Under the pieces are notes generated by a model that was not told where the DNA came from, did not search any database, and saw only the letters and a list, made by a program, of their open reading frames with translations. This document shows, piece by piece, positions 26,644-34,778 of a stretch of DNA of 64,000 bases (its first letter is position 1; the number at the start of each line of letters is the position of its first letter). Both the position numbers and the translations under genes were made by a program. This stretch comes from Bacillus sp. (in: firmicutes) (GTDB taxonomy: Bacteria > Bacillota > Bacilli > Bacillales > JACDOC01): contig JACDOC010000001.1 in NCBI GenBank assembly GCA_017656295.1, forward strand, positions 62,001 to 126,000. Direction: 5' to 3'.

Positions 26644-26888
26644 ATGAACTGGGCTTTTGTCTTGTTTTTAGTCGTTTTCTTGTTCGATATCATTATTGCT
26701 TTTTCCAACCAAAAAACGAAAAATGGCTGTTTTATGAGCATATCTTTCGTGCACTCTTGTTTGGATGGCTAGCGTTAGCTACTTGGACTCAAATAGATAC
26801 GTTCTACCTGCTGGCAATTGTGAGCTTTGTCATCACCGTTGCCATCCAGTTACAAAGAAAAATAGAAAACAAAAAAAGGGGAGGTTAG
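26644..26888 (+). pseudogene. Small two-TM membrane protein gene with a frameshift
   Basis: A good SD (AAGGTGA) precedes ATG 26644, whose frame reads MNWAFVLFLVVFLFDIIIAF (a membrane span) and then runs out. A second frame takes over at the A-run near 26711 and reads NEKWLFYEHIFRALLFGWLA, then TFYLLAIVSFVITVAIQLQR (a second and third hydrophobic stretch) to a stop at 26886-26888. One extra A in the run CAAAAAACG would fuse the frames into a protein of about 80 residues. This is either a real mutation, a sequencing indel, or slippage. No function is recognised. Confidence 0.6.
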
Positions 26889-26907
26889 TCTCCCCTTAAA
26901 ATTTTTT
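26876..26907. terminator. Terminator between the small membrane gene and the TetR gene
   Basis: AAGGGGAG pairs with CTCCCCTT, followed by AAAATTTTTTT. It overlaps the 3' ends of both convergent genes. Confidence 0.75.
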
Positions 26908-27546
26908 TCCAATACCATTCATAATGAGCTGGATCATGATATCAATATCTTTTTCATCATCCCAGTTTTTATCAGGAAATAACACGTTCCGAGCAATTAA
27001 ATGACCGAAGATAACCGAAAGGATGAATTGAAAAATATACTTTGGCGGTAAATCGATTAGCTGTCCTTTTTCTTGATAGGATTTAATAATATGGAACATT
27101 CGATTAGCTAATTGTTTTGACACATGCTGAAAAAACTGATCTTTTAACTCCGGATGGAAGGAGATTTCTTGAACAAATATTTTAAATAGAGGCATGTTGT
27201 TTCGCAAAAATTCTTGTCGATTATGAATAATTGCCCGAAGTAAGTCAGTGAACGAGTCAAATTCGGTATCCAACAGCTTATGAATACCACGAGTAACAAA
27301 AGGGGCGGCAATTTTGGACATGACCGGTCCGACAATGGCTAACAGCAAGTCTTTCTTAGTTCTATAATGACGGAAAATCGTTCCTTCGGCGACGCCAGCT
27401 CTTTTAGCGATTTCGCTTGTTGACGTGGAAGCGAATCCTTTTTCAGAAAAGATCTCAATGGCCGCCTCTAAAATTTTCTTTTGTTTTTCTGTAATCTTTT
27501 CTTCGTTTTCTAATATAACGTCCAGCATGTCTTGATATTCTTGCAT
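26896..27546 (-). CDS. TetR/AcrR family regulator of the adjacent ABC exporter
   Basis: The 216-residue protein has a long N-terminal lead and a TetR HTH at about residues 22-65: ILEAAIEIFSEKGFASTSTS, then GVAEGTIFRHYRTKKDLL. The remainder is an all-helical ligand domain. It is the last gene of the operon ATPase-permease-tetR; its start is 31 nt after the permease stop. The likely operator is the inverted repeat at 29347-29409 in front of the operon. The ligand is unknown. Confidence 0.9.
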   Translation of the reverse strand: MQEYQDMLDVILENEEKITEKQKKILEAAIEIFSEKGFASTSTSEIAKRAGVAEGTIFRHYRTKKDLLLAIVGPVMSKIAAPFVTRGIHKLLDTEFDSFTDLLRAIIHNRQEFLRNNMPLFKIFVQEISFHPELKDQFFQHVSKQLANRMFHIIKSYQEKGQLIDLPPKYIFQFILSVIFGHLIARNVLFPDKNWDDEKDIDIMIQLIMNGIGKKF

Positions 27547-27577
27547 GGAATAAACTCCTTATATGATCAATTTGTAC

Positions 27578-28594
27578 TTATATTTTACGATATTTTTTTA
27601 AGGCAGCAATGTTTAAGAGAATGAAAAGGAATGAAAACCCAGCCAGGACCATTAAATGGATGGATGTATCCCATAAGCTATATCCTCGAATCATCACATC
27701 TCGTAAGCTGTTTGCTGCATAATAAAGCGGTGTGCATGGACCGATCCATTGTAACGTCGGATGAATCGTTTCTATATTGAACAGGCCGCTAAAGAAAATT
27801 TGTGGCACAACGACAAGAGGGATAAATTGCACCATTTGTAACTCATTTTTGGCAAAAGCGGATAGTAAAATACCAATCGTTAAGGCGGTAAATGACAATA
27901 ACAAGATGACAAGTAAGACTTGCCAAAACGCTCCTTCCATCATCATATCGAGCACGTAAATGGCGTACCACGAAATCAAGGAAGCTTGAAGAACGGTAAA
28001 AATACCGAATCCAAGCACATACCCTATGACAATTTCCCACGCTTTAAGAGGGCTTGCTAATAACCGTTCAAGTGTACCGGACGTCCGTTCGCGTAAAAAG
28101 GAAACCCCACTAATTAAAAAGACGAAAAAGAACACGAAAAAGCCTAATAAAACTGGACCAAAATAATCAAACTGCTTCATATCGGCTGAGCCATGTAAAA
28201 ACTGGACATCAAGTGATAGCTCATCCTTTTTTGGTTGCAGTGTTTTCAACCATTCTTGTACCTCTTGAATAACCGCTCGATTTACGGATGGATCGCTTCC
28301 TTCCAGTTTTAAAACAGGGATAGGATTCATAAGCAAGTAAGCATCGATTTCTCTTTCTTGTAGCAACTCTTCAACTTCTTTTTCCGAATCGTACAAGATA
28401 AATGTCTCGTTATCTTCTTCAATGAATGGTTCCATGACCGGAACTACACCAATCGTTGGATCAATCTCCCCTTGGTCAAAGACAAGCCATAACATGGTTA
28501 AAATAAATATAGGGGCAAAAATTAATAAAGCCAATGTTCGGCGGTCCCGTAAAAACTGTCGTAAAATACGAACCACTAATGCTTTAATTCGCAT
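27578..28594 (-). CDS. ABC-2 type exporter permease
   Basis: The 338-residue protein has an N-terminal membrane span (LALLIFAPIFILTMLWLVF), a large extracytoplasmic domain of about 130 residues, then five spans. The ABC-2 signature LRERTSGTLERLLASPL lies before the second half and FIPLVVVPQIFFSGLFNIE near the end. This is the DrrB/YadH-like architecture of drug or lipid exporters. Its start overlaps the ATPase gene by 11 nt, indicating translational coupling. Confidence 0.9.
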   Translation of the reverse strand: MRIKALVVRILRQFLRDRRTLALLIFAPIFILTMLWLVFDQGEIDPTIGVVPVMEPFIEEDNETFILYDSEKEVEELLQEREIDAYLLMNPIPVLKLEGSDPSVNRAVIQEVQEWLKTLQPKKDELSLDVQFLHGSADMKQFDYFGPVLLGFFVFFFVFLISGVSFLRERTSGTLERLLASPLKAWEIVIGYVLGFGIFTVLQASLISWYAIYVLDMMMEGAFWQVLLVILLLSFTALTIGILLSAFAKNELQMVQFIPLVVVPQIFFSGLFNIETIHPTLQWIGPCTPLYYAANSLRDVMIRGYSLWDTSIHLMVLAGFSFLFILLNIAALKKYRKI

Positions 28595-29312
28595 GAGCCT
28601 TCCCTCCTAACATTAAGAACACTTCTTCTATCGAACTGGCCTGGTGATGGTTTTTCATGTTTTCAGGGGAATCATTCGCAAGTAATGAACCGTCTCGAAT
28701 GAGTCCAAGTCGGTCGCATCGTTCGGCTTCATCCATGACGTGAGTCGTCACAAAAATCGTCGTTCCTTGCTGTTTTAATTGTTGAAACTGCTGCCAAATT
28801 TGCTGACGTAATAAGGGGTCAATGCCGACAGTCGGTTCGTCTAAAATTAATAAAGAAGGTTCATGAAGGAGGGCAATCGCTAACGAAAGACGACGCTTCA
28901 TTCCCCCAGAATACAGGTGAACCGGTTTGTGTAAATGGTCGAGTAAATCAACGGTTTCCATCACCGATTCAATACGCTCCTTTTTTCGTTTACCTTTTAA
29001 TCCATACAAAGAAGCAAAGAAATCTAGGTTTTCTTTGGCGGTGAGTTCGTTATATAACGCATCCGATTGGGCCATATAACCGATCGAGGTCATCGCTTGT
29101 AAAGACGGCATTTTGACTCCATTCATCCACACCGCACCACTATCAGCTTGCTCAAGACCCATCATAATTTTGACGAGTGTTGTTTTTCCTGATCCAGATG
29201 GTCCTAACAAGCCATAAATTTCACCAGCCGAAATGGATAATGAAATGTCGCGTAACACGTTCAGCGATCCAAACGACTTCGATAGGTGCTGAATATCGAT
29301 GAGTTTGGTCAT
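28584..29312 (-). CDS. ABC exporter ATP-binding protein
   Basis: The 242-residue ATPase has Walker A GPSGSGKTTLVK, the Q-loop in GYMAQSDALYNELTAKENL, signature YSGGMKRRLSLA, Walker B LLILDEPTVGIDP and the H-loop TTHVMDEAERCD. It drives the ABC-2 permease encoded next. ATG 29312 is chosen because GGAAGGTGG lies just upstream; the GTG at 29321 overlaps that SD. First gene of an operon with the permease and a TetR regulator, suggesting inducible export of a toxic compound. Confidence 0.92.
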   Translation of the reverse strand: MTKLIDIQHLSKSFGSLNVLRDISLSISAGEIYGLLGPSGSGKTTLVKIMMGLEQADSGAVWMNGVKMPSLQAMTSIGYMAQSDALYNELTAKENLDFFASLYGLKGKRKKERIESVMETVDLLDHLHKPVHLYSGGMKRRLSLAIALLHEPSLLILDEPTVGIDPLLRQQIWQQFQQLKQQGTTIFVTTHVMDEAERCDRLGLIRDGSLLANDSPENMKNHHQASSIEEVFLMLGGKAHAN

Positions 29313-29346
29313 TACAACCACCTTCCGTTTCTTTTGAACATATTTG

Positions 29347-29409
29347 TGAGTGATTACTCACTTTTATCATACATAATTTATCTTGATTTATGAAGTGAGT
29401 AATCACTCA
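29347..29409. promoter_or_regulatory. Paired operators of the ABC-TetR operon
   Basis: TGAGTGATTACTCA at 29347-29360 and TGAGTAATCACTCA at 29396-29409 are each palindromic and are mirror images of each other. With flanking bases they form a perfect 17-bp inverted repeat separated by 29 bp, in which the promoter would sit. This fits binding of the TetR regulator at 26896-27546. Confidence 0.75.
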
Positions 29410-29419
29410 TTTTATCAAA

Positions 29420-29531
29420 TTTACTCATAACTTTGGATTTTTTTTCATAATCTAGAGATTTTTTCTCATAAATTTTAAAAAATTTCTCTTATTTGAAAGG
29501 ATTTTCTCATAAAACTAGCGTTTTCCCTAAT
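29420..29531. repeat. Degenerate 20-21-nt tandem array 2
   Basis: Six units with the core CTCATAA or a variant start at 29424, 29444, 29465, 29486, 29506 and about 29525, preceded by T-rich tracts. The unit sequence differs from array 1 but the period is the same. Confidence 0.75.
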
Positions 29532-29544
29532 TGTTTCTATCTGC

Positions 29545-29582
29545 AAAAAAACAGGGTGAAAAACGTATCACCCTGTTTTTTT
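29545..29582 (-). terminator. Terminator downstream of bshB2
   Basis: AAAAAACAGGGTG pairs with CACCCTGTTTTTTT. It lies about 50 nt past the bshB2 stop, read on the minus strand, and could also act on the + strand. Confidence 0.88.
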
Positions 29583-29630
29583 GATCTAACTATGCTCTTG
29601 TAACTAAAGGAAATGTCCTTGAATTCAACT

Positions 29631-30308
29631 CTAATGGCGATACCATTGATAAGACCAAAACCGTTCGTATTGAACCCATCGAAGTCCTTCAGGATCGTTG
29701 TTGGCGATTTTTTGTTCAATATCAGCTAAGATCCATGCTGTTTGCGATTTATGCGCCCGCATCGCCGCCATTTTTTTCTCTTTTACCGCTTCAATATTGA
29801 CGATAATATCAGGCGGACCGAGCTCTTCTTGGCAATTGTGCGAAAAGGCGACGCAATGTAACTTCGGTCGCTTTGTTTCTGGTATCCTCTCGATCGCCCG
29901 AACGACAGCACGTCCCGTTGCTTCGTGGTCGGGATGAACGGAGTAGCCTGGATAAAACGTAATGACTAAAGATGGATTCGTCTCGTTAATTAAATCGGTC
30001 ATCATTTGAATTAATTTTTCTTCGTCTTCAAATTCAATCGTTTTGTCGCGAAGACCCATCATCCGTAAATCTTGAATACCAAGTACGTTGGCCGCTTCTT
30101 GTAGCTCTTTCTTTCGGATGAGGGGAAGGGACTCCCTTGTAGCAAACGGGGGATTCCCCATATTTCGTCCCATTTCACCTAACGTTAGACACGCATAGGT
30201 GACGGGGGTCCCATTTTCTACATGTATAGCAATCGTCCCTGAAACGCCAAATGCTTCATCATCTGGATGAGGGAAGATAACTAACACGTGTCGTTCTTTT
30301 TGAACCAT
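29631..30308 (-). CDS. bshB2: Bacillithiol biosynthesis deacetylase BshB2
   Basis: The 225-residue LmbE/PIG-L type zinc deacetylase shows FPHPDDEAFG (zinc His/Asp/Asp) and YSVHPDHEATG (zinc His). It removes acetyl from N-acetylglucosaminyl-malate in bacillithiol synthesis. The preceding gene is yojF, the same yojF-yojG order as in B. subtilis, which distinguishes this from BshB1. ATG 30308 is chosen because AGAGGAG lies 9 nt upstream and the encoded start MVQKERHVLVI matches family length. Its start lies inside the 3' end of yojF. Confidence 0.92.
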   Translation of the reverse strand: MVQKERHVLVIFPHPDDEAFGVSGTIAIHVENGTPVTYACLTLGEMGRNMGNPPFATRESLPLIRKKELQEAANVLGIQDLRMMGLRDKTIEFEDEEKLIQMMTDLINETNPSLVITFYPGYSVHPDHEATGRAVVRAIERIPETKRPKLHCVAFSHNCQEELGPPDIIVNIEAVKEKKMAAMRAHKSQTAWILADIEQKIANNDPEGLRWVQYERFWSYQWYRH

Positions 30309-30330
30309 TTTGATGAACTCCTCTCTCCCC

Positions 30331-30678
30331 TTATGCAAATGGGGTCAAACTGAGTTGAAGGGCGACAGCTAGCTTTCCTTCATAATCGTGACCAGCCATG
30401 AGTAGGCGTCCTAGTTCGTCCACTTCATAATGTGTAAGACCTTCAGCATAGATCCAACCAAATGGCATTTTTAGGCCGACACGATACGGTCCGTTACCGA
30501 CGATTTTGCCGTGCTCGTACGTGACTTTTGCGTTCCGTATATACGCTCCTGAAGAAAAAGACGTTTTATTAAAGTGGGAGGCATAAGCCCCATTGGTCGT
30601 TTCTAAGTGTACATATACTTCTTTTTTCGCAAAACGATTAATTTCGGCTTGAACGTCGGCAAGCTCAATGGGTTTCAT
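30331..30678 (-). CDS. yojF: YojF family protein (DUF1806)
   Basis: The 115-residue soluble protein matches the small DUF1806 family that sits immediately upstream of bshB2 in Bacillus. It has no recognised catalytic motif. Its consistent pairing with bshB2 suggests a role connected to bacillithiol, but that is inference. AGGAGG precedes the start. It lies 20 nt after the pdxK stop, so pdxK-yojF-bshB2 may be one transcript. Confidence 0.85.
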   Translation of the reverse strand: MKPIELADVQAEINRFAKKEVYVHLETTNGAYASHFNKTSFSSGAYIRNAKVTYEHGKIVGNGPYRVGLKMPFGWIYAEGLTHYEVDELGRLLMAGHDYEGKLAVALQLSLTPFA

Positions 30679-30698
30679 TCCAATTCCTCCTTGAATAC

Positions 30699-31502
30699 TT
30701 AAAAGCGTCGGTGAGCAGCGTGCATCACAGGTCCAACAAAGTCATTCAGACGGAATCCGTGGCGAACCGCTTTGGAAATAAATTGTTTCGCGAGTCCAAC
30801 CGCATCTTTTACAGTGCGTCCTTTCGCTAACTCCGCGGTGATCGCCGCGGCATACGTACATCCAGCTCCATGAGTGTACGTTGTGTCCACTTTTTCCGCT
30901 TCCAAAAGTGTGAACGTTTGACCGTCATATAACAGGTCCACCGCTTTGTCATGAGCCAGCTGTTTTCCGCCTTTTATTAAAACGTATTTCGCTCCTTGGG
31001 AATGGATAATTTGGGCAGCTTCTTTCATGTCATCGATCGTTTGAATTGGACGAGTTTGAGCTAATTGACTAGCTTCAAATAAGTTTGGCGTCACCACGGT
31101 TGCTCGCTTCACCAGAATGTCGCGTAGCGCATCCGTCGTTTCTGGATGAAGTACTTCATTTTCTCCTTTACAGACCATTACCGGGTCGATAACGACGCGA
31201 TTCATGTCGTGCTTGTCGATGTAAGAAGCCGCTAGTTCAATTACATCTACAGAGCCTAACATTCCTGTCTTTAACGCATCGATTCCAACAGAAAAAGCGG
31301 TTTGTAATTGGGCCTCTAACGTAGAAAGATCAATCGGATACACTTGGTGATGCCAGTCGGTTGGGTCCATCGTCACGATTGTTGTAAGGGCAGTCATTCC
31401 ATAAACATTTAGTTCTTGAAACGTTTTTAAATCCGCTTGAATCCCAGCTCCACCACTTGTGTCAGAACCGGCGATTGTTAATGCTTTATGTAAAGTCATC
31501 AT
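30699..31502 (-). CDS. pdxK: Pyridoxal/pyridoxine (hydroxymethylpyrimidine) kinase
   Basis: The 267-residue ribokinase-fold enzyme closely follows B. subtilis PdxK: HKALTIAGSDTSGGAGIQAD at the N terminus, VVIDPVMVCKGENEVL, TPNLFEASQL, and the anion-hole/catalytic YTHGAGCTYAAAI. It phosphorylates vitamin B6 vitamers (some homologues act on HMP). AAGGAG lies 6 nt before the ATG. ThiD is the alternative, but the overall match to the PdxK lineage and the ung neighbourhood favour PdxK. Confidence 0.9.
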   Translation of the reverse strand: MMTLHKALTIAGSDTSGGAGIQADLKTFQELNVYGMTALTTIVTMDPTDWHHQVYPIDLSTLEAQLQTAFSVGIDALKTGMLGSVDVIELAASYIDKHDMNRVVIDPVMVCKGENEVLHPETTDALRDILVKRATVVTPNLFEASQLAQTRPIQTIDDMKEAAQIIHSQGAKYVLIKGGKQLAHDKAVDLLYDGQTFTLLEAEKVDTTYTHGAGCTYAAAITAELAKGRTVKDAVGLAKQFISKAVRHGFRLNDFVGPVMHAAHRRF

Positions 31503-31686
31503 GTATCACTCCTTATACTAGTTCTATACAAAAAGGTATTTGTATTTTAGCATATACGAAAATGCCAAAGAGTGACAAACAATATGAATAAAGTTCACCT
31601 ATTTCGAAGACCAATTGGGCCACACTGATTCTTGAATCGTTTGTTATACTATAAGAAACAGAGATACAAACTGGGGAGAAGGTTCA

Positions 31687-32367
31687 ATGAAGAAAAAAAT
31701 ATTACATAACGACTGGGGACCATTGCTCGAAGATGAGTTTCAAAAACCGTACTACTTAGCATTACGTGAGTTTTTAAAAAAAGAATACGCGACACAAACA
31801 GTGTATCCGAACCCGTATGATATATTTAATGCTTTGCATTTTACGCCATATCATCAAGTGAAAGTTGTAATTTTAGGGCAAGACCCATACCATGGACCTG
31901 GACAAGCACACGGATTAAGTTTTTCTGTTCAACCAGGAGTGGAACCACCGCCATCGTTAAAAAATATTTTTAAAGAATTGCACAATGATCTCGGTTGCTC
32001 GATTCCGAACCATGGGCACCTTGTGTCGTGGGCGAAGCAAGGGGTTCTCCTGTTAAACACAGTATTGACGGTTCGAAGAGGTCAAGCCCACTCCCATCGC
32101 GGTAAGGGATGGGAACAATTTACAGATCGCATTATTACCTTATTATCTGAACGGGAACGACCGATTGTATTTATTTTATGGGGACGACCTGCTCAAACCA
32201 AAATGTCTTTAATTGATACGAGTAAACATTTTGTCATAACATCTCCGCACCCAAGTCCACTGTCTGCTAATCGAGGCTTTTTCGGAAGTCGTCCGTTTTC
32301 CAAATCTAACGCTTTCTTACGCCAAATCGGTGAGGAAGAAATTCAATGGGAGCTTCCGAACATGTAA
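31687..32367 (+). CDS. ung: Uracil-DNA glycosylase
   Basis: The 226-residue family 1 UDG has the water-activating loop [20 protein letters not shown], uracil-binding LLNTVLTV, and the DNA-intercalation loop [17 protein letters not shown]. It removes uracil from DNA to start base-excision repair. It is of full length. It opens the segment syntenic with the B. subtilis ywd region. The gene is followed by a palindrome containing an exact parS site that also acts as the terminator. Confidence 0.97.
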   Translation: MKKKILHNDWGPLLEDEFQKPYYLALREFLKKEYATQTVYPNPYDIFNALHFTPYHQVKVVILGQDPYHGPGQAHGLSFSVQPGVEPPPSLKNIFKELHNDLGCSIPNHGHLVSWAKQGVLLLNTVLTVRRGQAHSHRGKGWEQFTDRIITLLSERERPIVFILWGRPAQTKMSLIDTSKHFVITSPHPSPLSANRGFFGSRPFSKSNAFLRQIGEEEIQWELPNM

Positions 32368-32370
32368 CAA

Positions 32371-32404
32371 AAAACGACATGTTTCACGTGAAACATGTCG
32401 TTTT
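32371..32404. terminator. 34-bp perfect palindrome, terminator between ung and speE paralogue
   Basis: The two 17-bp arms, AAAACGACATGTTTCAC and GTGAAACATGTCGTTTT, are perfectly complementary and meet without a gap. It separates convergent genes (stops at 32367 and 32409) and ends in TTTT on both strands. Its centre is an exact parS. Confidence 0.75.
32380..32395. other. parS site (ParB/Spo0J centromere sequence)
   Basis: TGTTTCACGTGAAACA is identical to the 16-bp parS consensus. parS sites load ParB and SMC near oriC, so its presence suggests the window lies in the origin-proximal part of the chromosome. Confidence 0.9.
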
Positions 32405-32408
32405 ATTA

Positions 32409-33257
32409 TCACTTCATAAATTCAGGTAAAGAGAAACAGCTCGTTAAAATGTCTTGGTTAAAATATTTCGTATTTAATGGACGAATTTCTACGTTTTCTG
32501 GAGTAATAGGGTGCACTTTTGAACCAATCGTAAAGCTCCATAATCCTCCAGGATACGTTGGAACAACTGCTTTATAAGTTGCGGAATGGCGGAATAAGTC
32601 AGCAATGTGACGTTGCGTTTGTCCTAACACATCTTGATGGAAAAGAGGAGATTGGCTTTGACAAACCATTATACCGTCTTCTTTTAATGCCTTCTGTATG
32701 TTGGCGTAAAAATCATAGGAGAATAATTGCTCAGCTGGTCCCACTGGGTCGGAAGAATCAACGATAATCACATCGTACTCGTTTTCTTTACCTGCAACGA
32801 ATTTTAATCCGTCAGTAAATAAGAAATTTACACGTGGGTCAGATAAGTTTCCAGAAACTTCTTGTAAATGTTCTTTACATGCTTGAACCACGAGCTCGTC
32901 AATTTCAACCATATCAATTTGTTCTAGCTCTTCATATTTTGCCGCCTCGCGTGCCGCACCGCAGTCGCCACCGCCGATAATTAAAACTTTCTTTGGATTT
33001 GGATGAAGTGAAATAGGAACGTGGGTAATCATTTCGTTATAAATATGACCATCTAGCGCTGTCGTTTGAACAACGCCATCTAAAATCAACATCCGTCCGA
33101 AATCGTGCGAATCTACAATCATCACGTGTTGAATAGGAGATTGCTCAGAAAACACGACTTCTTTCAGACGATAGCTTATTTTTAAATTGTCACGGTCGTT
33201 TTCAGTTAACCATAGATTTCCATCAAATTCTTGAATCCATTCTGGGTATTGTTTCAT
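32409..33257 (-). CDS. Spermidine synthase-like aminopropyltransferase (second SpeE paralogue)
   Basis: The 282-residue protein has the spermidine synthase fold: an N-terminal beta region, SAM-binding VLIIGGGDCGAAREAAKYEE, VEID, the FTDGLKFV segment and the active-site VDSSDPVGPAEQLF. It differs from the canonical SpeE encoded at 48018-48848: the glycine loop is GGGDCG instead of GGGDGG and the active-site loop is SSDP instead of STEP. It is likely a polyamine aminopropyltransferase using decarboxylated SAM, possibly with a different acceptor. AAGGAGG lies 5 nt before the ATG. It stands alone, convergent with ung. Confidence 0.85.
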   Translation of the reverse strand: MKQYPEWIQEFDGNLWLTENDRDNLKISYRLKEVVFSEQSPIQHVMIVDSHDFGRMLILDGVVQTTALDGHIYNEMITHVPISLHPNPKKVLIIGGGDCGAAREAAKYEELEQIDMVEIDELVVQACKEHLQEVSGNLSDPRVNFLFTDGLKFVAGKENEYDVIIVDSSDPVGPAEQLFSYDFYANIQKALKEDGIMVCQSQSPLFHQDVLGQTQRHIADLFRHSATYKAVVPTYPGGLWSFTIGSKVHPITPENVEIRPLNTKYFNQDILTSCFSLPEFMK

Positions 33258-33420
33258 GATAACCTCCTTATGTTATTGGTATTTATAAGAAAATTAACAG
33301 TCATTTCTAATTCTGTTTGATAGAATAAATATACACGACCTTTATTGTAACAAATTCAACCTTCTTGTGTAAAAAAAACAACGAATTTTGTTAAACAAGT
33401 TGAGTCAGGGAGAGAATGGT

Positions 33421-33588
33421 ATGATTAAGGTTAATTGCTTTCAATGTCGTTTCTTTTACGTCACGTGGAATCCTATTCATCCACGAGGATGTAAAGCGTA
33501 TAGCTTTAAATCAAAAGCAATTCCGTCACAAGTGGTGTTGCATGCATCAGGTCAGCCGTGCTTAAAATTTATAAAAAAACAAAAATAA
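33421..33588 (+). CDS. Small conserved cysteine-rich protein
   Basis: The 55-residue protein MIKVNCFQCRFFYVTWNPIH... has a C-x2-C pair near the N terminus, a Cys in RGCKAY and another in GQPCLKF. This pattern is conserved in many bacteria, and the four cysteines suggest a metal site. No function is established. ATG 33421 follows AGGGAGAGAATGGT; the frame extending back to 33388 is probably untranslated. Confidence 0.65.
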   Translation: MIKVNCFQCRFFYVTWNPIHPRGCKAYSFKSKAIPSQVVLHASGQPCLKFIKKQK

Positions 33589-33598
33589 GAGGTTCATC

Positions 33599-34088
33599 AT
33601 GAGTAGTTTTTAACATTTGCGATTAGGAATTGGCTTAATGGTTGCCGTTATTTTGTTAGGTACGTTCGGTTTTATGGCGTTCGTGGAAATGACGCTTTTT
33701 GATGCATTTTGGATAACCGTGGTAACCGTGTTGACGGTAGGCTATGGTGATACGGTCCCGACTTCATTTGCAGGGAATGTATTTGCTTTATTGATTATTC
33801 CGATGGGTATAGGTATTGATACATATGTCATCGGTTCGATGACAGCATTGATAATCGAAGGGGATTTTTCACAAGCGGTAAGGAGAAAAAGATTGGAAAA
33901 TCCGATTGAACAATTATCGAATTATATGATGTTTGTGGACTCGGTTCATGTTGGGGAACAAGTAATGATTCAATTACTGGAAAAAGGGATTCCGGCGGTC
34001 TTCATTGATAAAGCTGAAGAGTTAATAGTAAAATTAACAACAGCTACAATTGTTTGAACAAGCTGTAAAAGAAGAAAAAGAGGTGTAA
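33599..34088 (+). pseudogene. Decayed two-TM potassium channel (ion channel + RCK) gene
   Basis: ATG 33599 has a good SD (AGAGG) but meets a TAA at the fifth codon (33611-33613). The frame then continues with a first membrane span, the selectivity filter TVLTVGYGDTVP, a second span and the start of an RCK/TrkA-N domain. The expected GxGRVG nucleotide motif reads DSVHVGEQV. The frame stops at 34057, about 180 residues short of typical length. In another frame the next bases read FEQAVKEEKEV to a stop at 34086-34088, resembling the original C terminus. Early stop, internal deletion and frameshift together indicate a pseudogene. Confidence 0.8.
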
Positions 34089-34091
34089 TCA

Positions 34092-34373
34092 TTGAACGTA
34101 TCCTACGCCACATTGTTACGAAAAATGGAACAAGAGTTACATCAGGCCAAACAGTCGGGACAACTTCAATCGATTCGACAGCATGTCCAGGCGATTAAAG
34201 CTTTGTGTGAACTCGTGTTAGAAGAACAAGAAGAAGCTCAAGCAGCCATGATAGAAACAGCTCAGTCCAAAGTAAAGACGATATCTTCTACGACCATTCA
34301 GCCACCGTCCTTGTCTTCACAAGTATTAACAACTGACGATGGAGCCAATGGAGAATCGATTTTTGATTTTTAA
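34092..34373 (+). CDS. ywdI: YwdI family protein (DUF5327)
   Basis: The 93-residue protein is helical at its N terminus (ATLLRKMEQELHQAKQSG...LCELVLEEQ) and Ser/Thr/Gln-rich later, ending GESIFDF. This fits the small Bacillus family YwdI, found next to ung and ywdK. Function is unknown. The start is TTG 34092 with GAGGTG upstream, only 3 nt after the decayed potassium channel remnant. The following ywdK gene starts 19 nt after its stop. Confidence 0.75.
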   Translation: MNVSYATLLRKMEQELHQAKQSGQLQSIRQHVQAIKALCELVLEEQEEAQAAMIETAQSKVKTISSTTIQPPSLSSQVLTTDDGANGESIFDF

Positions 34374-34392
34374 TGAAAGGAAGTCGAACGAC

Positions 34393-34764
34393 ATGAAAAT
34401 ATTTATTATATTAGGGGCTTTAAATGCCTTTTTATCCGTAGCCTTAGGGGCTTTTGGTGCCCACGGGTTAGAAGGAAAATTAGAACCAAAGTATTTGGAA
34501 ATATGGAAAACAGGTGTTCAATATCAAATGTTTCATGCGATTGGGTTATTAATTATTGGGATCTTCGCTGGAAACATTCCAGCAAGCTCACTGATTTCGT
34601 GGTCAGGCTGGCTTATGTTTCTTGGAATCTTACTATTTTCCGGTAGCTTATACGTATTAAGTGTTACTAGAATAAGTATTTTAGGGGCAATTACTCCAAT
34701 TGGAGGCGTATCGTTCCTTGTTGCTTGGTTGTTATTAATTTTTGCTGCCTTGAAGTGGATGTAA
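34393..34764 (+). CDS. ywdK: DUF423 family membrane protein YwdK
   Basis: The 123-residue protein has four membrane spans and the DUF423 signature ALGAFGAHGL near the N terminus, then WKTGVQYQMFHAIGLLIIG and LGAITPIGGVSFLVAW. Function is not known. ATG 34393 is preceded by AAAGGAAG; the longer frame from 34339 overlaps ywdI and is not supported. A MITE-like element starts 15 nt after the stop. Confidence 0.85.
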   Translation: MKIFIILGALNAFLSVALGAFGAHGLEGKLEPKYLEIWKTGVQYQMFHAIGLLIIGIFAGNIPASSLISWSGWLMFLGILLFSGSLYVLSVTRISILGAITPIGGVSFLVAWLLLIFAALKWM

Positions 34765-34778
34765 TTATTTTTTTATAA

